NCBI GenBank assembly: GCA_964352025.1
Contig: CAYGPZ010000002.1
Location: 186,001-250,000, forward strand
Length of the DNA: 64,000 nt
Direction of reading: 5' to 3'
From: Hirschia sp964352025
Lineage (GTDB): Bacteria > Pseudomonadota > Alphaproteobacteria > Caulobacterales > Hyphomonadaceae
Below are positions 51,844 through 61,393 of the stretch, piece after piece (the stretch's first letter is position 1; every line of letters begins with the position of its first letter). Under the pieces are notes generated by a model. That model worked only from the letters and a program-made list of their open reading frames with translations, did no database searches and was not told where the DNA came from. The position numbers and the translations under genes were made by a program.

Positions 51844-52629
51844 ATGTTCAATAAGTCTAAAAATAAAAAGACCGAGCAAGAAGAACATTTGTTTCAGGTC
51901 AATCCTAAAAAGAAAATCGGACCTTTGGGTTGGTTACGTTCGCGGTTCTTTACAGGGATAGTTGTTACCGCGCCGATTGCTATAACCGTAGGGCTTATTT
52001 CTGCAGTTATTAGTTTCATCGACAGCAAGGTAAAGCCCTTAATTCCGGACCAATGGAACCCTGAGACTTACACACAGTTTGCATTGCCAGGCCTTGGTGT
52101 TTTTGTCGTTGTGATTAGTGTGCTGTTTATTGGGATAATTGCAGCGAACTTGATTGGACGATCATTAGTTGGTGTAGGTGAAGGCTTGATTGGTCGCGTC
52201 CCATTGGTGCGCAATATCTACACCGCTGTAAAACAGATATTTGAAACATTGGCTGCCAGTCAGACCGATAATTTCAAAGAAGTCGTTATGCTGGAATACC
52301 CTAGAAAAGGGGCTTGGGCCGTTGGCTTTATCACGGCTTCAGTTCGCGGTGATATGGCTCAAAAAATGCCGGGCATGGTTGGTGTATTTGTGCCGACAAC
52401 GCCCAATCCGACGTCTGGGTTTCTGATATATGTGAAGCGTGAAGATCTTGTCGTTCTGGACATGTCAGTTGAAGAGGGAGCAAAACTGATTATTTCAGCT
52501 GGGCTTGTCGTTCCAGAGATTGATAAGAATGCTCGTTTGTCAAAAGCTCCAGTTGAGTCAATTGCCGGGGATGAAAAATTAAAACTGGCTGAGACTGCTT
52601 TGCCAAAAGATTCTGAAGGTGTCGAATAA
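51844..52629 (+). CDS. DUF502 membrane protein
   Basis: A 261-residue protein of the DUF502 family. After a Lys-rich N-terminus come a conserved LRSRFFTGIVVTAPIAITV membrane segment, a second one around residues 77-100, the family block GRVPLVRNIYTAVKQIFETL and FVPTTPNPTSGFLIYV. Function is unknown. The frame is open upstream to a TTG at 51778, but the ATG at 51844 is more likely. It converges with recG with four bases between stops, a pairing that recurs in the group. Confidence 0.85.
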   Translation: MFNKSKNKKTEQEEHLFQVNPKKKIGPLGWLRSRFFTGIVVTAPIAITVGLISAVISFIDSKVKPLIPDQWNPETYTQFALPGLGVFVVVISVLFIGIIAANLIGRSLVGVGEGLIGRVPLVRNIYTAVKQIFETLAASQTDNFKEVVMLEYPRKGAWAVGFITASVRGDMAQKMPGMVGVFVPTTPNPTSGFLIYVKREDLVVLDMSVEEGAKLIISAGLVVPEIDKNARLSKAPVESIAGDEKLKLAETALPKDSEGVE

Positions 52630-52633
52630 TCTT

Positions 52634-54697
52634 CTATCCGTCAGTGACAATTGATGGTTTTAGAAGCTCGCGAATGAGATTTATCGTCGAGGTGCGTTCA
52701 GATTCTTGTGCTGGGTCTTTTGTTGTTTGAAGGCGCGCATCATCACGAGCAATAGAGAATAGATTCGTGTGTTTCGTTAGGTCTAAGACCCTGAAATTGG
52801 GGAGGCCGGATTGTTTCAAGCCTAGCAAGTCCCCTGGCCCTCTTTGCTTAAAGTCTGCCTCTGCGATTGCGAATCCATCGTCGGTTTCTCTAAGAACGTT
52901 TAATCTTTTCTGGCCACTTTCCGTCAAAGGTGGCTTGTATAAAAGCAGGCACGAAGACGGTTTTTCGCCACGTCCAACACGTCCACGCAGTTGATGGAGC
53001 TGTGCAAGGCCGAAACTTTCAGCATGTTCGATAACCATTATCGTTGCTTCTGGAACGTCCACACCGACCTCGATAACTGTCGTTGCTACCAAAACACTCG
53101 CATCACCTTTGCGGAATGAATCAAGCGCTGCATCTTTATCTGCAGGCGGCATTTTTCCGTGTACCAAAGCGACGGGGCGAGGTGTGAATTCTTGCAATCT
53201 TTCTTGTCGTACCGTTGCAGCTGCGTCCTGTGCATCGATTGAATCCACAGCAGGACAGACCCAGAAGGCTCTTTCACCCCGTGCAGCTGCATTGGCAACG
53301 GCACCCATGACTTCATCAATACGTTCTTCCGATGCAGCCCGTGTTGTAACAGGTTTTCGGCCTGCAGGTTTTTCATCCAATATGGATGTATCCAGATCGC
53401 CGTTAATCGCGGTTGCGAGTGTACGCGGAATAGGTGTCGCACTCATCATGAGGACATGTGGAGCTTTTCCCTTTTCGGACAGTTTGATTCTGTCTGCGAC
53501 CCCAAATCTATGTTGTTCATCGATGATAACGAGGCCAAGTTTTGGTAATTCGACGCCGGTTTGATAAAGGGCTTGAGTACCAGATAGGCAATGTATTTCT
53601 CCGGCTGCGACCCCTTCCATTATTTCTCTGCGTCGTTTCTTGCCATCTCTTCCTGTTAAGGCTTCGCATCGGTATCCAATTGGTGCCAGAAAAGCCTGCA
53701 GTGCTTCAGCTTGTTGGCGTGCCAATACTTCGGTTGGGGACATGAAAGCAGTGAATTTCCCAGCGGCGGCGGCCTGTGCGATGGCCAGTGCTGCGACAAG
53801 CGTCTTACCCGCACCGACGTCTCCTTGCAGCATACGTCTCATTGGAAGCTTGCGGCTTATGTCTGATTGAATGTCATCAAATGCCCGAAGTTGGGCGCGG
53901 GTAGGAGAAAACTTCAGCGCTTCAAGAAGGTTGTTTGTGGCGTGCGGATGTTTTGGGATCGGTTCCGCGGGTATTTTCTGACGTTCTATTCGGACATCCA
54001 TCATAGCAAATTCACGTACCAATGCTTCATCGTATGCAAGACGTTCTCTGGCTCGCTCAAATAGATCAATATCGAGCTCAGTCGGAAGATGTAATTGCTT
54101 TAACGCCTCAATAAAGCCAGGCCAATTTTTCTGTTCTAAAAGTGAAGCGTCAATCCAGTCGGGTAAGGTACTAATAGTTTCAAATGCACCCAAAATTGCC
54201 TTTTGCAGCATACGAGAAGACACACCAGCAGTCAGACCATAGACCGGTTCGACTTTAGGTGGTTCTTCGCCTTTTTCAGGATTGCAAACATGGTCTGGAT
54301 GAACCATTTGCCGCTGGCCATTAAAGTCTTCTATTAGACCAGAAACGATCATTTCCTGATTCATTGGGAATTGTTTTTGAAGCCAACTTGGTTGAGCGCG
54401 GAAGAAAACGAGCGTTAGAAATCCGGTATCATCAATGAGTCGCACGCGCGTTGGCGCATTTCCGTGACCCGCCATTACGGAATCAACAGTTCCGCGTACA
54501 GTGGCTATTTCTCCAACAATAGTTTCGAAAAAAGAGTCCCTAACACTTCGGTCAATCCAGTTAGTTGGTAAATGTAGTAGTAAATCCAATACCTTATCGC
54601 CACCAACAAGCTTTTGGAGCAAGGGTGCTGTTTTGGGACCAATGCCCGGAAGGCTTTGCAGGTCCTTGAAGAAAGGAAAAAGGATTTCAGGTCTCAT
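52634..54697 (-). CDS. recG: ATP-dependent DNA helicase RecG
   Basis: Drives fork regression and branch migration at stalled replication forks. The 687-residue protein has an N-terminal wedge (OB fold) domain and the helicase core: Walker A GDVGAGKTLVAALA, DEQHRFG, MSATPIPRTLA and the C-terminal helicase block with RGRVGRG. The start at 54697 (MRPEILFPFFKDLQSLPGIG) matches the family; the frame is open 13 codons further to a TTG. It is divergent from sdhE-mfd. Confidence 0.97.
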   Translation of the reverse strand: MRPEILFPFFKDLQSLPGIGPKTAPLLQKLVGGDKVLDLLLHLPTNWIDRSVRDSFFETIVGEIATVRGTVDSVMAGHGNAPTRVRLIDDTGFLTLVFFRAQPSWLQKQFPMNQEMIVSGLIEDFNGQRQMVHPDHVCNPEKGEEPPKVEPVYGLTAGVSSRMLQKAILGAFETISTLPDWIDASLLEQKNWPGFIEALKQLHLPTELDIDLFERARERLAYDEALVREFAMMDVRIERQKIPAEPIPKHPHATNNLLEALKFSPTRAQLRAFDDIQSDISRKLPMRRMLQGDVGAGKTLVAALAIAQAAAAGKFTAFMSPTEVLARQQAEALQAFLAPIGYRCEALTGRDGKKRRREIMEGVAAGEIHCLSGTQALYQTGVELPKLGLVIIDEQHRFGVADRIKLSEKGKAPHVLMMSATPIPRTLATAINGDLDTSILDEKPAGRKPVTTRAASEERIDEVMGAVANAAARGERAFWVCPAVDSIDAQDAAATVRQERLQEFTPRPVALVHGKMPPADKDAALDSFRKGDASVLVATTVIEVGVDVPEATIMVIEHAESFGLAQLHQLRGRVGRGEKPSSCLLLYKPPLTESGQKRLNVLRETDDGFAIAEADFKQRGPGDLLGLKQSGLPNFRVLDLTKHTNLFSIARDDARLQTTKDPAQESERTSTINLIRELLKPSIVTDG

Positions 54698-54785
54698 AAT
54701 TTTATTCACGATATTGGGGCCTGTGAGACCTGACAATTACATAAAACACGCCTATGTGTCTTCAATTGAATTTTGGAGAATTAAA

Positions 54786-55061
54786 ATGGACGCGCGCAGA
54801 CGCAAATTGCTCTTTAGAGCTGACCATCGTGGTTTTAAGGAAATGGACCTTATAATGGGTGGTTTTGCTAAAACGCACATTAAAGAGCTGGATGAAATGC
54901 AACTTGATCAGTTCGAGCGTTTATTGGATGCAGGTGATCAGGAAGTCTATAGTTGGATCCTTGAAAATGAAGAGACGCCTGAAGAATACAAAGGGTCAGT
55001 TCTTGATCAATTGAGAAAGTTCGATGTTGCCGCTTATATGAAGTCTGTCGGCCTGCTGTAG
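54786..55061 (+). CDS. sdhE: FAD assembly factor SdhE
   Basis: Helps attach FAD covalently to succinate dehydrogenase. The 91-residue protein has the family motif RADHRGFKEMD, with the key Arg-Gly pair, and the Trp-containing SWILENEETPEEY segment. GGAG precedes the ATG at 54786; a much longer open frame upstream overlaps recG on the other strand and is not used. It stands 27 bases before mfd. Confidence 0.94.
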   Translation: MDARRRKLLFRADHRGFKEMDLIMGGFAKTHIKELDEMQLDQFERLLDAGDQEVYSWILENEETPEEYKGSVLDQLRKFDVAAYMKSVGLL

Positions 55062-55088
55062 TTTGTAACTGGAAATACGAAATATACG

Positions 55089-58000
55089 ATGAAAGTCTGG
55101 GATGTCATTGCAGGCCTGAAAGCGCCTATCGATGCTTATGAAGCGCCTTTTGGTGCTGACGTACGTGTGTTTGTTGAGGCTATCAATAAGCGTGGTGGCG
55201 TAGGTGTTTATGTCGCCAGAGATGAGCGGCAGGCTCTTCAAGTCTTGTCTATTGCTAAGTTTTTTCAGCCTTATCTGACCCAGATTAATTTTCCGGCATG
55301 GGATTGTCTGCCATATGACCGTGTGAGCCCGACGGCGCATATTTCTGCAATGAGATGTTCTGCGCTTGCACGATTGGCGCATCGCGATCCTAAAGAGAAA
55401 ATTCTTGTGGTCACGACGGCGCACGCTCTCATACAGCGCGTCGCACCTGTCTCTCAAATGGCGCAAGCAAGTTTTGCGGCGGGCAAGGGTGCTGATGTCG
55501 ATCAGGAGGCGCTTCAAGCGTATCTGACCATCAATGGCTATACGCGCGCAGATATCGTTCGAGAGCCGGGTGAATACGCTATTCGCGGCGGTATTGTTGA
55601 TATCTATCCGCCAGATCGCGTGGAGCCTGTTCGTCTTGATTTCTTTGGTGACAATCTTGAATCTATTCGATCATTCGACGCCGAATCTCAAAGATCGAGC
55701 GCTGATCTAAAAGAAATAGCGTTTGCGCCTGTAAGTGAGATTTTCTTTACAGATGAAGCGCTTGCGAGATTTCGCGTGAAATATCTTGAATCGTTTGGTC
55801 CACCTGGTGGAGATCCAAACTATGAAGCGGCACGAGCGAAAATTAGGCGCCAGGGTGTTGATCAGTGGCTTCCTCTTTTTCATGAAAAACTTGAAACTCT
55901 CCTTGAATATGCCGGTAGCGACGCATTGCTGGGTTTTGACAACCAAGCGGAGGCAGCCGGTGCTGCGCGTATTGAGCAGGCCAAAGACTATTACGATACA
56001 CGGGTTCATGCCGCAGGCGGCGATGAAATGGATGCCAAGGTTCTTGGACCAAATCAGCTTTATTTGTCCGATGAAGAGTTTGAGCTAACGCGTTCTTCTG
56101 GCGCGGTTGTTCGTTTCCATCCATTTGAAAGTCCTGCGAAAAAAGACGTATTATTGGTTGGAGCGCAGCAAGGTAAGGACTTTGCAATCGAGCGTTCAAA
56201 TCCCGATGCAAATGTGTTTGATGCAGCGGTAAAATTAGCCAAAGAGCATATCGAAAACAAACGTAAAGTCGTCTTTGCTGCTTGGTCTGCTGGATCTGCT
56301 GATCGTTTGAAAACTGTCCTGACAGATCATGGTCTGGCGGAAGTAAGAAGTGCTGAAGACTGGTCCGCTGCGAAAGCGGCAAATATACCTGTGATCGTTG
56401 AAACATCAGTTGAGACTGGGTTCACTTTCAGTGATATCGCGGTGATCGCCGAACAAGATATGCTTGGCGATAAGCTTGCCCGTCCAAGAAAACGCAAGCG
56501 TAAAACAGCTAGTTATATTGCGGAAGCCGCTGCAATGTCTCCTGGTGATATGATAGTGCATATTGACCATGGTGTAGGGCGTTACGAAGGCATTCAAACA
56601 GTTGATGTAGGATCGGCTCCTCATGATTGCCTTGAGCTCGTGTATGCTGGCGGTGATAAAATCCTTCTACCCGTCGAAAATATCGAATTAATCAGTCGAT
56701 ATGGTGCGGATTCCGGTGAAGGATCCATGGATAAGCTAGGTGGTGCAGGGTGGCAGTCCCGCAAAGCCAAAGCCAAGAAAAATATCATGGAAATGGCGGG
56801 TGATCTTATCCGCATTGCTGCCGAGCGCGAGATGAAAAAGGCAGACAAGACAGCAGATGCTGATGGCTTGTTTGATGAGTTTTGTGCTCGTTTCCCATAT
56901 GAAGAGACTGATGATCAGCTAAACGCGATTGAGGATTGTCTGAGTGATCTAGCATCCGGTAAGCCTATGGATCGTTTGGTCTGTGGTGATGTCGGGTTTG
57001 GTAAGACCGAAGTCGCGTTAAGGACCGCTTTTGTTGCTGCTATGAGTGGCATGCAGGTCGCGATAATCGCACCAACGACGCTTCTTGCAAGACAACATTA
57101 CCGGACATTTGTGGAGCGGTTTGAGGGCTGGCCGATTAAGGTGCGCCAACTCTCTCGTTTTGTGTCTTCTAAAGATCAAACGACCACCCGAGAAATGCTG
57201 GCCAATGGCGATGCGGATGTCGTGGTCGGAACTCATGCTGTTATTTCAAAGCAGGTGAAGTTTAAGCGTTTAGGCTTGCTAGTTGTTGATGAAGAGCAAC
57301 GTTTTGGTGTGAAGCACAAGGAGCGCATGAAGGAGATAAAAGCAGATATCCATGTTCTGACTTTATCGGCGACCCCTATTCCGCGAACTTTGCAATTGGC
57401 GCTAACTGGAATTCGTGACCTTTCAATTATCGCGACACCGCCAATCGACCGTCTTTCAGTGCGAACTTACACTGTTGAATTTGATCCGGTTACCGTCCGC
57501 GAAGCTTTGTTGCGTGAAAGATATCGCGGTGGTCAATCTTATTTTATCGCACCTCGTGTATCTGACTTGCCTTTCTTGGAACGTTTCTTAAAGGAACAAG
57601 TGCCTGAGGTATCCTTCCTTTCTGCACATGGTCAGATGGCTTCAGGTCAGCTCGAAGAAATCATGAATGATTTCTACGATGGTAAAGCGGATGTTCTCTT
57701 GGCGACTACAATCGTGGAATCTGGACTGGATATTCCGCGTGCAAACACAATTGTTGTTCACCGCGCCGATAAATTTGGACTAGCTCAGCTTTATCAATTG
57801 CGTGGTCGTGTCGGACGATCAAAACTGCGCGCATATGCATATATGACGACTAAAAAGGATATGGTTCTGTCCGAAACGGCAGAGAAACGTCTCAAAGTTC
57901 TGCAATCTCTAGATAGTTTGGGCGCTGGTTTCATGCTCGCGAGTCACGACCTCGACATGCGTGGTGGTGGAAACATGCTTGGCGACGCTCAATCAGGGCA

Positions 58001-58547
58001 TGTCCGAGAAGTTGGTGTCGAGTTGTATCAACAAATGCTAGAAGATGCCGTGAATGCGCTCAAAACTGGTGAGGTTGAGCCATCTGATGATTGGTCTCCA
58101 ATGATAGACCTTGGTGCTGCGGTGTTGATCCCTGACTATTACGTCGCTGACCTCACAGAGCGGTTAGCACTTTATCGTCGCCTGTCTGACCTTGATAGTG
58201 AAGAAGAGCGCGAGAGTTTTGCAGCTGAACTGATTGATCGATTTGGTGAACTTCCGGATGAAACCAAACAATTGATGGAAGTCACGCAAGTCAAAAACAT
58301 GTGTAAGGATTTGGGTATATCCAAACTTACTTCTGGGCCCAAAGGTGCTGTGATTACATTCCGTGACCAACCACCTATCGATCCGGGGCAGCTTATTGCA
58401 TGGGTTCATACGCGTCCAAGCATGATGAAGCTACGTCCCGATATGAAGCTTGTCATTAATGGCACTTGGCCAAATGCTCAGCATCGACTTAAGGCAGTTA
58501 AAGCTGTGCTGAAGGAATTAGGTGAAGCGGCAAAAGAAGATGCTTAA
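55089..58547 (+). CDS. mfd: Transcription-repair coupling factor
   Basis: Removes stalled RNA polymerase and recruits UvrA to lesions. The 1152-residue protein has an N-terminal UvrB-like part (WDCLPYDRVSPTAHISAM), the RNA-polymerase-interacting domain around MIVHIDHGVGRYEG, and the RecG-like helicase core: GDVGFGKTEVALR, DEEQRFGVKHKE, LSATPIPRTLQLALTG and RGRVGRS. A C-terminal TRCF domain closes it. It follows sdhE with a short gap. Confidence 0.98.
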   Translation: MKVWDVIAGLKAPIDAYEAPFGADVRVFVEAINKRGGVGVYVARDERQALQVLSIAKFFQPYLTQINFPAWDCLPYDRVSPTAHISAMRCSALARLAHRDPKEKILVVTTAHALIQRVAPVSQMAQASFAAGKGADVDQEALQAYLTINGYTRADIVREPGEYAIRGGIVDIYPPDRVEPVRLDFFGDNLESIRSFDAESQRSSADLKEIAFAPVSEIFFTDEALARFRVKYLESFGPPGGDPNYEAARAKIRRQGVDQWLPLFHEKLETLLEYAGSDALLGFDNQAEAAGAARIEQAKDYYDTRVHAAGGDEMDAKVLGPNQLYLSDEEFELTRSSGAVVRFHPFESPAKKDVLLVGAQQGKDFAIERSNPDANVFDAAVKLAKEHIENKRKVVFAAWSAGSADRLKTVLTDHGLAEVRSAEDWSAAKAANIPVIVETSVETGFTFSDIAVIAEQDMLGDKLARPRKRKRKTASYIAEAAAMSPGDMIVHIDHGVGRYEGIQTVDVGSAPHDCLELVYAGGDKILLPVENIELISRYGADSGEGSMDKLGGAGWQSRKAKAKKNIMEMAGDLIRIAAEREMKKADKTADADGLFDEFCARFPYEETDDQLNAIEDCLSDLASGKPMDRLVCGDVGFGKTEVALRTAFVAAMSGMQVAIIAPTTLLARQHYRTFVERFEGWPIKVRQLSRFVSSKDQTTTREMLANGDADVVVGTHAVISKQVKFKRLGLLVVDEEQRFGVKHKERMKEIKADIHVLTLSATPIPRTLQLALTGIRDLSIIATPPIDRLSVRTYTVEFDPVTVREALLRERYRGGQSYFIAPRVSDLPFLERFLKEQVPEVSFLSAHGQMASGQLEEIMNDFYDGKADVLLATTIVESGLDIPRANTIVVHRADKFGLAQLYQLRGRVGRSKLRAYAYMTTKKDMVLSETAEKRLKVLQSLDSLGAGFMLASHDLDMRGGGNMLGDAQSGHVREVGVELYQQMLEDAVNALKTGEVEPSDDWSPMIDLGAAVLIPDYYVADLTERLALYRRLSDLDSEEERESFAAELIDRFGELPDETKQLMEVTQVKNMCKDLGISKLTSGPKGAVITFRDQPPIDPGQLIAWVHTRPSMMKLRPDMKLVINGTWPNAQHRLKAVKAVLKELGEAAKEDA

Positions 58548-58556
58548 CGCCGCGGG

Positions 58557-59843
58557 TTAGGCCGCGACGTGTCCGCTCTTAAATGGCCCGCCATCGAGTG
58601 CCTTTGATAGCAACTGCCCATGTGATTGATCGGGGTTAAGCTCTGCTATTCGCCATTGGATGACGACTTGTCGCGACGGCTTTCCGGGCTCGCTTTCAAA
58701 TGCGGTAGCGTCCAGCACGCCTTCAATGCGGCGTGCGGCATTTATCGCAGCCTTTTCATCAGCACCCGGCATAGAAATAGCGAGGGTCGAATCATCAACT
58801 CGTGTTGGTGCGTCCTGTATCCGAAGAAGTGTTCTAAGAACTTTGGCAGTATAAGCTAAGTCTCTTGGATCAGCAGATTTGTCTGTCTCTCCTAAAACGC
58901 GGACAATGAGTAAAGTAAGCGGTTGATTGTAATTTAAAGACCACTCGACTTGGTGTTCAAAATGGTTTTCAAAAAATGCTTTGGAGAATAGTCCCGTTGC
59001 AACATCTGCGACGTCAGGCGTCGGAGCTTCAAAATCTTTAGCTGAAGGTCCGCGTTTGGTCATCAGTTCTGTAAGCTGAAAAGACACTGATGATAGAGGT
59101 GTATCTTTTTCTACAAGATCAATAGCGCAATTAAGCGTGTCTTCATCCATCACAAATGAATCGTCGATCAGAGCCAGAAGCGGTAAATCAGTTAAATTTG
59201 GACTGCGCCTTACCATTGCGCAAAAATTATCACTGCGAATTGTTTCAGATGTCGCATCAACTAGGACTGCACCAAATGAGTGTTCGTGCAGATAATCGAA
59301 TGCCGTATAGGCGCTAAATGATGCTGTTAGATTAAAGCCAGATGTTTCCAGATGAGCTTTTAGCGCTAAGTAGCGCGTTGATGCATCGCCAACATATAAT
59401 ACATCATTGTTTTGGTGTTTAGATTCAGGCGGAGCATCAAATCCAAACTTTCTATAGCTTTGCCGCCTTAACTCGACTTCTGCGCGACGAGCAGCTTTTC
59501 TTTTTGCAAAGTGAATTCTTGCTTGGGCCAATACAAGTGCTGAATCGCTGCTTAGTCGTATATCGACAATTGATGGAATTTCTGAACCACAGAGAAAATC
59601 GCCCAAAGTGACGATTAGAGGTTTGCTACCGACGCATTCTTCTGTGTATTTTGAAATTTCTTCGACGAGGCTAGGGCGGCAGGTTTTTAAATCAAATAAG
59701 ACAGCTTCACAGATCTCGGTAAAATCGCCTGATCGAGCGTTCAAGTTTTCTGAATTGAGAATATTGCACAAGTGTTGTGCGCGCCCGTGGTCGCCGCAAA
59801 TGACGGAAACTTTATACGTCGTTGAAATTCCATGCCTGGTCAT
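58557..59843 (-). CDS. popA: PopA-like c-di-GMP effector (receiver-receiver-degenerate GGDEF)
   Basis: A 428-residue protein. Two receiver-like domains (about 10-125 and 145-265, with Asp in AVLFDLK and AVLVDATS) precede a GGDEF-type domain. The active-site motif GGEEF is replaced by DDSTL, so no cyclase activity is expected. The inhibitory c-di-GMP site R341-x-x-D344 is kept, at the same distance as in PleD. The same order and state is known from PopA of Caulobacter crescentus, which binds c-di-GMP and helps target CtrA for ClpXP degradation at the cell pole. The gene symbol rests on this match. The neighbour is a diguanylate cyclase gene. Confidence 0.7.
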   Translation of the reverse strand: MTRHGISTTYKVSVICGDHGRAQHLCNILNSENLNARSGDFTEICEAVLFDLKTCRPSLVEEISKYTEECVGSKPLIVTLGDFLCGSEIPSIVDIRLSSDSALVLAQARIHFAKRKAARRAEVELRRQSYRKFGFDAPPESKHQNNDVLYVGDASTRYLALKAHLETSGFNLTASFSAYTAFDYLHEHSFGAVLVDATSETIRSDNFCAMVRRSPNLTDLPLLALIDDSFVMDEDTLNCAIDLVEKDTPLSSVSFQLTELMTKRGPSAKDFEAPTPDVADVATGLFSKAFFENHFEHQVEWSLNYNQPLTLLIVRVLGETDKSADPRDLAYTAKVLRTLLRIQDAPTRVDDSTLAISMPGADEKAAINAARRIEGVLDATAFESEPGKPSRQVVIQWRIAELNPDQSHGQLLSKALDGGPFKSGHVAA

Positions 59844-59954
59844 CAATACGGTCCATGCTCAATTGTGTTTGGATGTATTGTGAATGATTGTGTTTTAGCT
59901 TTGATTTCAGAAATAGGTAAAATTTAAAATGAATTTTACAAAAAATAACTTATC

Positions 59955-59996
59955 CGTCATATTTAACACATTGATTTTTAAAGGTTAAATATGACG
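59955..59996. repeat. Perfect 13-bp inverted repeat upstream of the popA-like gene
   Basis: CGTCATATTTAAC and GTTAAATATGACG separated by 16 bases, about 112-153 bases before the popA-like start. It can be a regulator site or a hairpin of a transcript. Confidence 0.7.
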
Positions 59997-60156
59997 AAAG
60001 GCTAAATGAACGGAAACTGAATTCTGATGTCAAACTTAATTCAGATCATTTTTGCTAACCATAAGCATGGCCGAGGAAGCTTTTAAGTCCCTCTAAAGCA
60101 GATTTGGTCAACTGTTCTCTTCCTATGCCGGCGTTTTATAACGTCGGCTTTTTTTT
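59990..60156 (+). ncRNA. Candidate small RNA
   Basis: The plus-strand terminator at 60127-60156 has no coding gene in front of it. The upstream part can fold into a hairpin (60017-60044) and a long-range pairing of GCAT and AGGAAG (60065-60079) with CTTCCT and ATGC (60119-60128). The 5' end is a guess. No known RNA family was recognised. Confidence 0.35.
60127..60156 (+). terminator. Plus-strand rho-independent terminator without an upstream gene
   Basis: Stem GCCGGCGTT/AACGTCGGC (one G-T pair) and eight T. On the minus strand there is no T run, so it does not serve the flanking minus-strand genes. Confidence 0.8.
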
Positions 60157-60215
60157 GAATTTAATAGATATTCAGATAGGAAGACAAGTTGTTTTGGCAG
60201 CTAACAAATCTGCGC

Positions 60216-61259
60216 TTATTCTAAACCTGGATCACTTTCCAATGTCACACGATTTCTACCATTTTGTTTGGAGTGGTAGAGGCATGCGTCGGCGCGTTCT
60301 ACGAGGCTGACTATATCTTCGCCGGAACGAAATTGTGCAATGCCGAAGGAGACTGTGACTTGACCTAGAGGTTCACCGGTAGATCGACGAATGAGTTTTT
60401 TCGACTCGATTGTTTTTCTGACGCTTTCTGCCATCTCTAAGGCCGTATCGAGATTGGTTCGAGGAAGGACAATGGCAAACTCTTCTCCACCATATCTTGC
60501 GACAAGCGCATCGTTCACGGCTTTTTGCGCTAATGAGTTTGCAACAAATCGAATGACTTGGTCACCAGTTTGGTGTCCCCAAGTGTCGTTGAATTTTTTG
60601 AAGAAATCGATGTCACAAATGATGACACAAAGATCTGTGCCATCTTCGAGGCTCTCTTTGGTGCGGCGCTTTATGACTTCATCAAATTGTTTTCTGTTTG
60701 CGACACCTGTTAAACCATCGGTTAGAGCTTCGGCTCGAGCAGCTTGAAGTGATGTGCGAAGTGTTTCGATTTCTTTCGTTGAATTCACCAAACGGACATT
60801 CAAGTTCTGGTTCAAATCTGACATTTCTTTTGTCGATTCAGTCAGCACTGACACGATCCGCCCTAAAGCTTCATTGGATATATCCGAACGCGTCAAGCTT
60901 TTTGCGGCATCATCAAGTGTGGCGCCGTATTCTTCGGTCGTTGCACTTGCTGTTTTTAATGCTTCAACCGCGTCAGCGATTTCTTTAGCTATTTTCGTCC
61001 CAGTTTCCATAACTTGAGACGAAAGTTGAGTTGCTGCGAAGAATTTGTTGTGAATTTTTTCAAGTTCAACGTCAGTGATTGGGAGCCCTTTAGATAGGAT
61101 AGAATCGACTTCACGTGTGAGGTCGGGAGCCCAGCCAGCGATATAGTTCAGCCAAATTTCATAGTTTTGGGGCGTCGCGCAGAGCTTATGTTCACCGATT
61201 TTATCTACGGCAGCGTGACCCGTGCTAACTCCACTAGGTCCCTTTAATTGCTCATACAT
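60216..61259 (-). CDS. Diguanylate cyclase (GGDEF)
   Basis: A 347-residue cytoplasmic protein that should make c-di-GMP from GTP. The N-terminal 170 residues are helical with coiled-coil character; the GGDEF domain follows with the intact active site RYGGEEF (257-261) and the substrate loop DIDFFKKFND. The inhibitory RxxD site is absent (VNDA at that place), so product inhibition is not expected. The soluble coiled-coil type recalls DgcB of Caulobacter. It is next to the popA-like gene that would sense its product. Confidence 0.9.
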   Translation of the reverse strand: MYEQLKGPSGVSTGHAAVDKIGEHKLCATPQNYEIWLNYIAGWAPDLTREVDSILSKGLPITDVELEKIHNKFFAATQLSSQVMETGTKIAKEIADAVEALKTASATTEEYGATLDDAAKSLTRSDISNEALGRIVSVLTESTKEMSDLNQNLNVRLVNSTKEIETLRTSLQAARAEALTDGLTGVANRKQFDEVIKRRTKESLEDGTDLCVIICDIDFFKKFNDTWGHQTGDQVIRFVANSLAQKAVNDALVARYGGEEFAIVLPRTNLDTALEMAESVRKTIESKKLIRRSTGEPLGQVTVSFGIAQFRSGEDIVSLVERADACLYHSKQNGRNRVTLESDPGLE

Positions 61260-61393
61260 CGTGCACTCGTCCTCGTCTTACAAATCAAATTTGTTTGTAA
61301 TGACCATGCCTCACAATCGTAAAGATTGATTAACGGAAGAACGAAATATCTCAATATTTCGGCTTTAATAGGTTAATGAAATCTGTGGTTTTG

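Larger units (their letters stand above)
59844..60215. other. Non-coding stretch with inverted repeats and a plus-strand terminator
   Basis: About 370 bases between two minus-strand genes. It has a perfect 13-bp inverted repeat (59955-59996), a hairpin CTGAATT/AATTCAG (60017-60044), a paired region 60065-60128 and a plus-strand terminator (60127-60156). Together these suggest a small RNA. Confidence 0.5.

Noticed and set aside
54501..54785. Long N-terminal extension of SdhE over recG
   Set aside because: This part is antisense to recG. SdhE proteins are about 90 residues and the inner ATG has GGAG before it.
60127..60156. Terminator assigned to the cyclase or popA-like gene
   Set aside because: The T run is on the plus strand, but both genes are on the minus strand.
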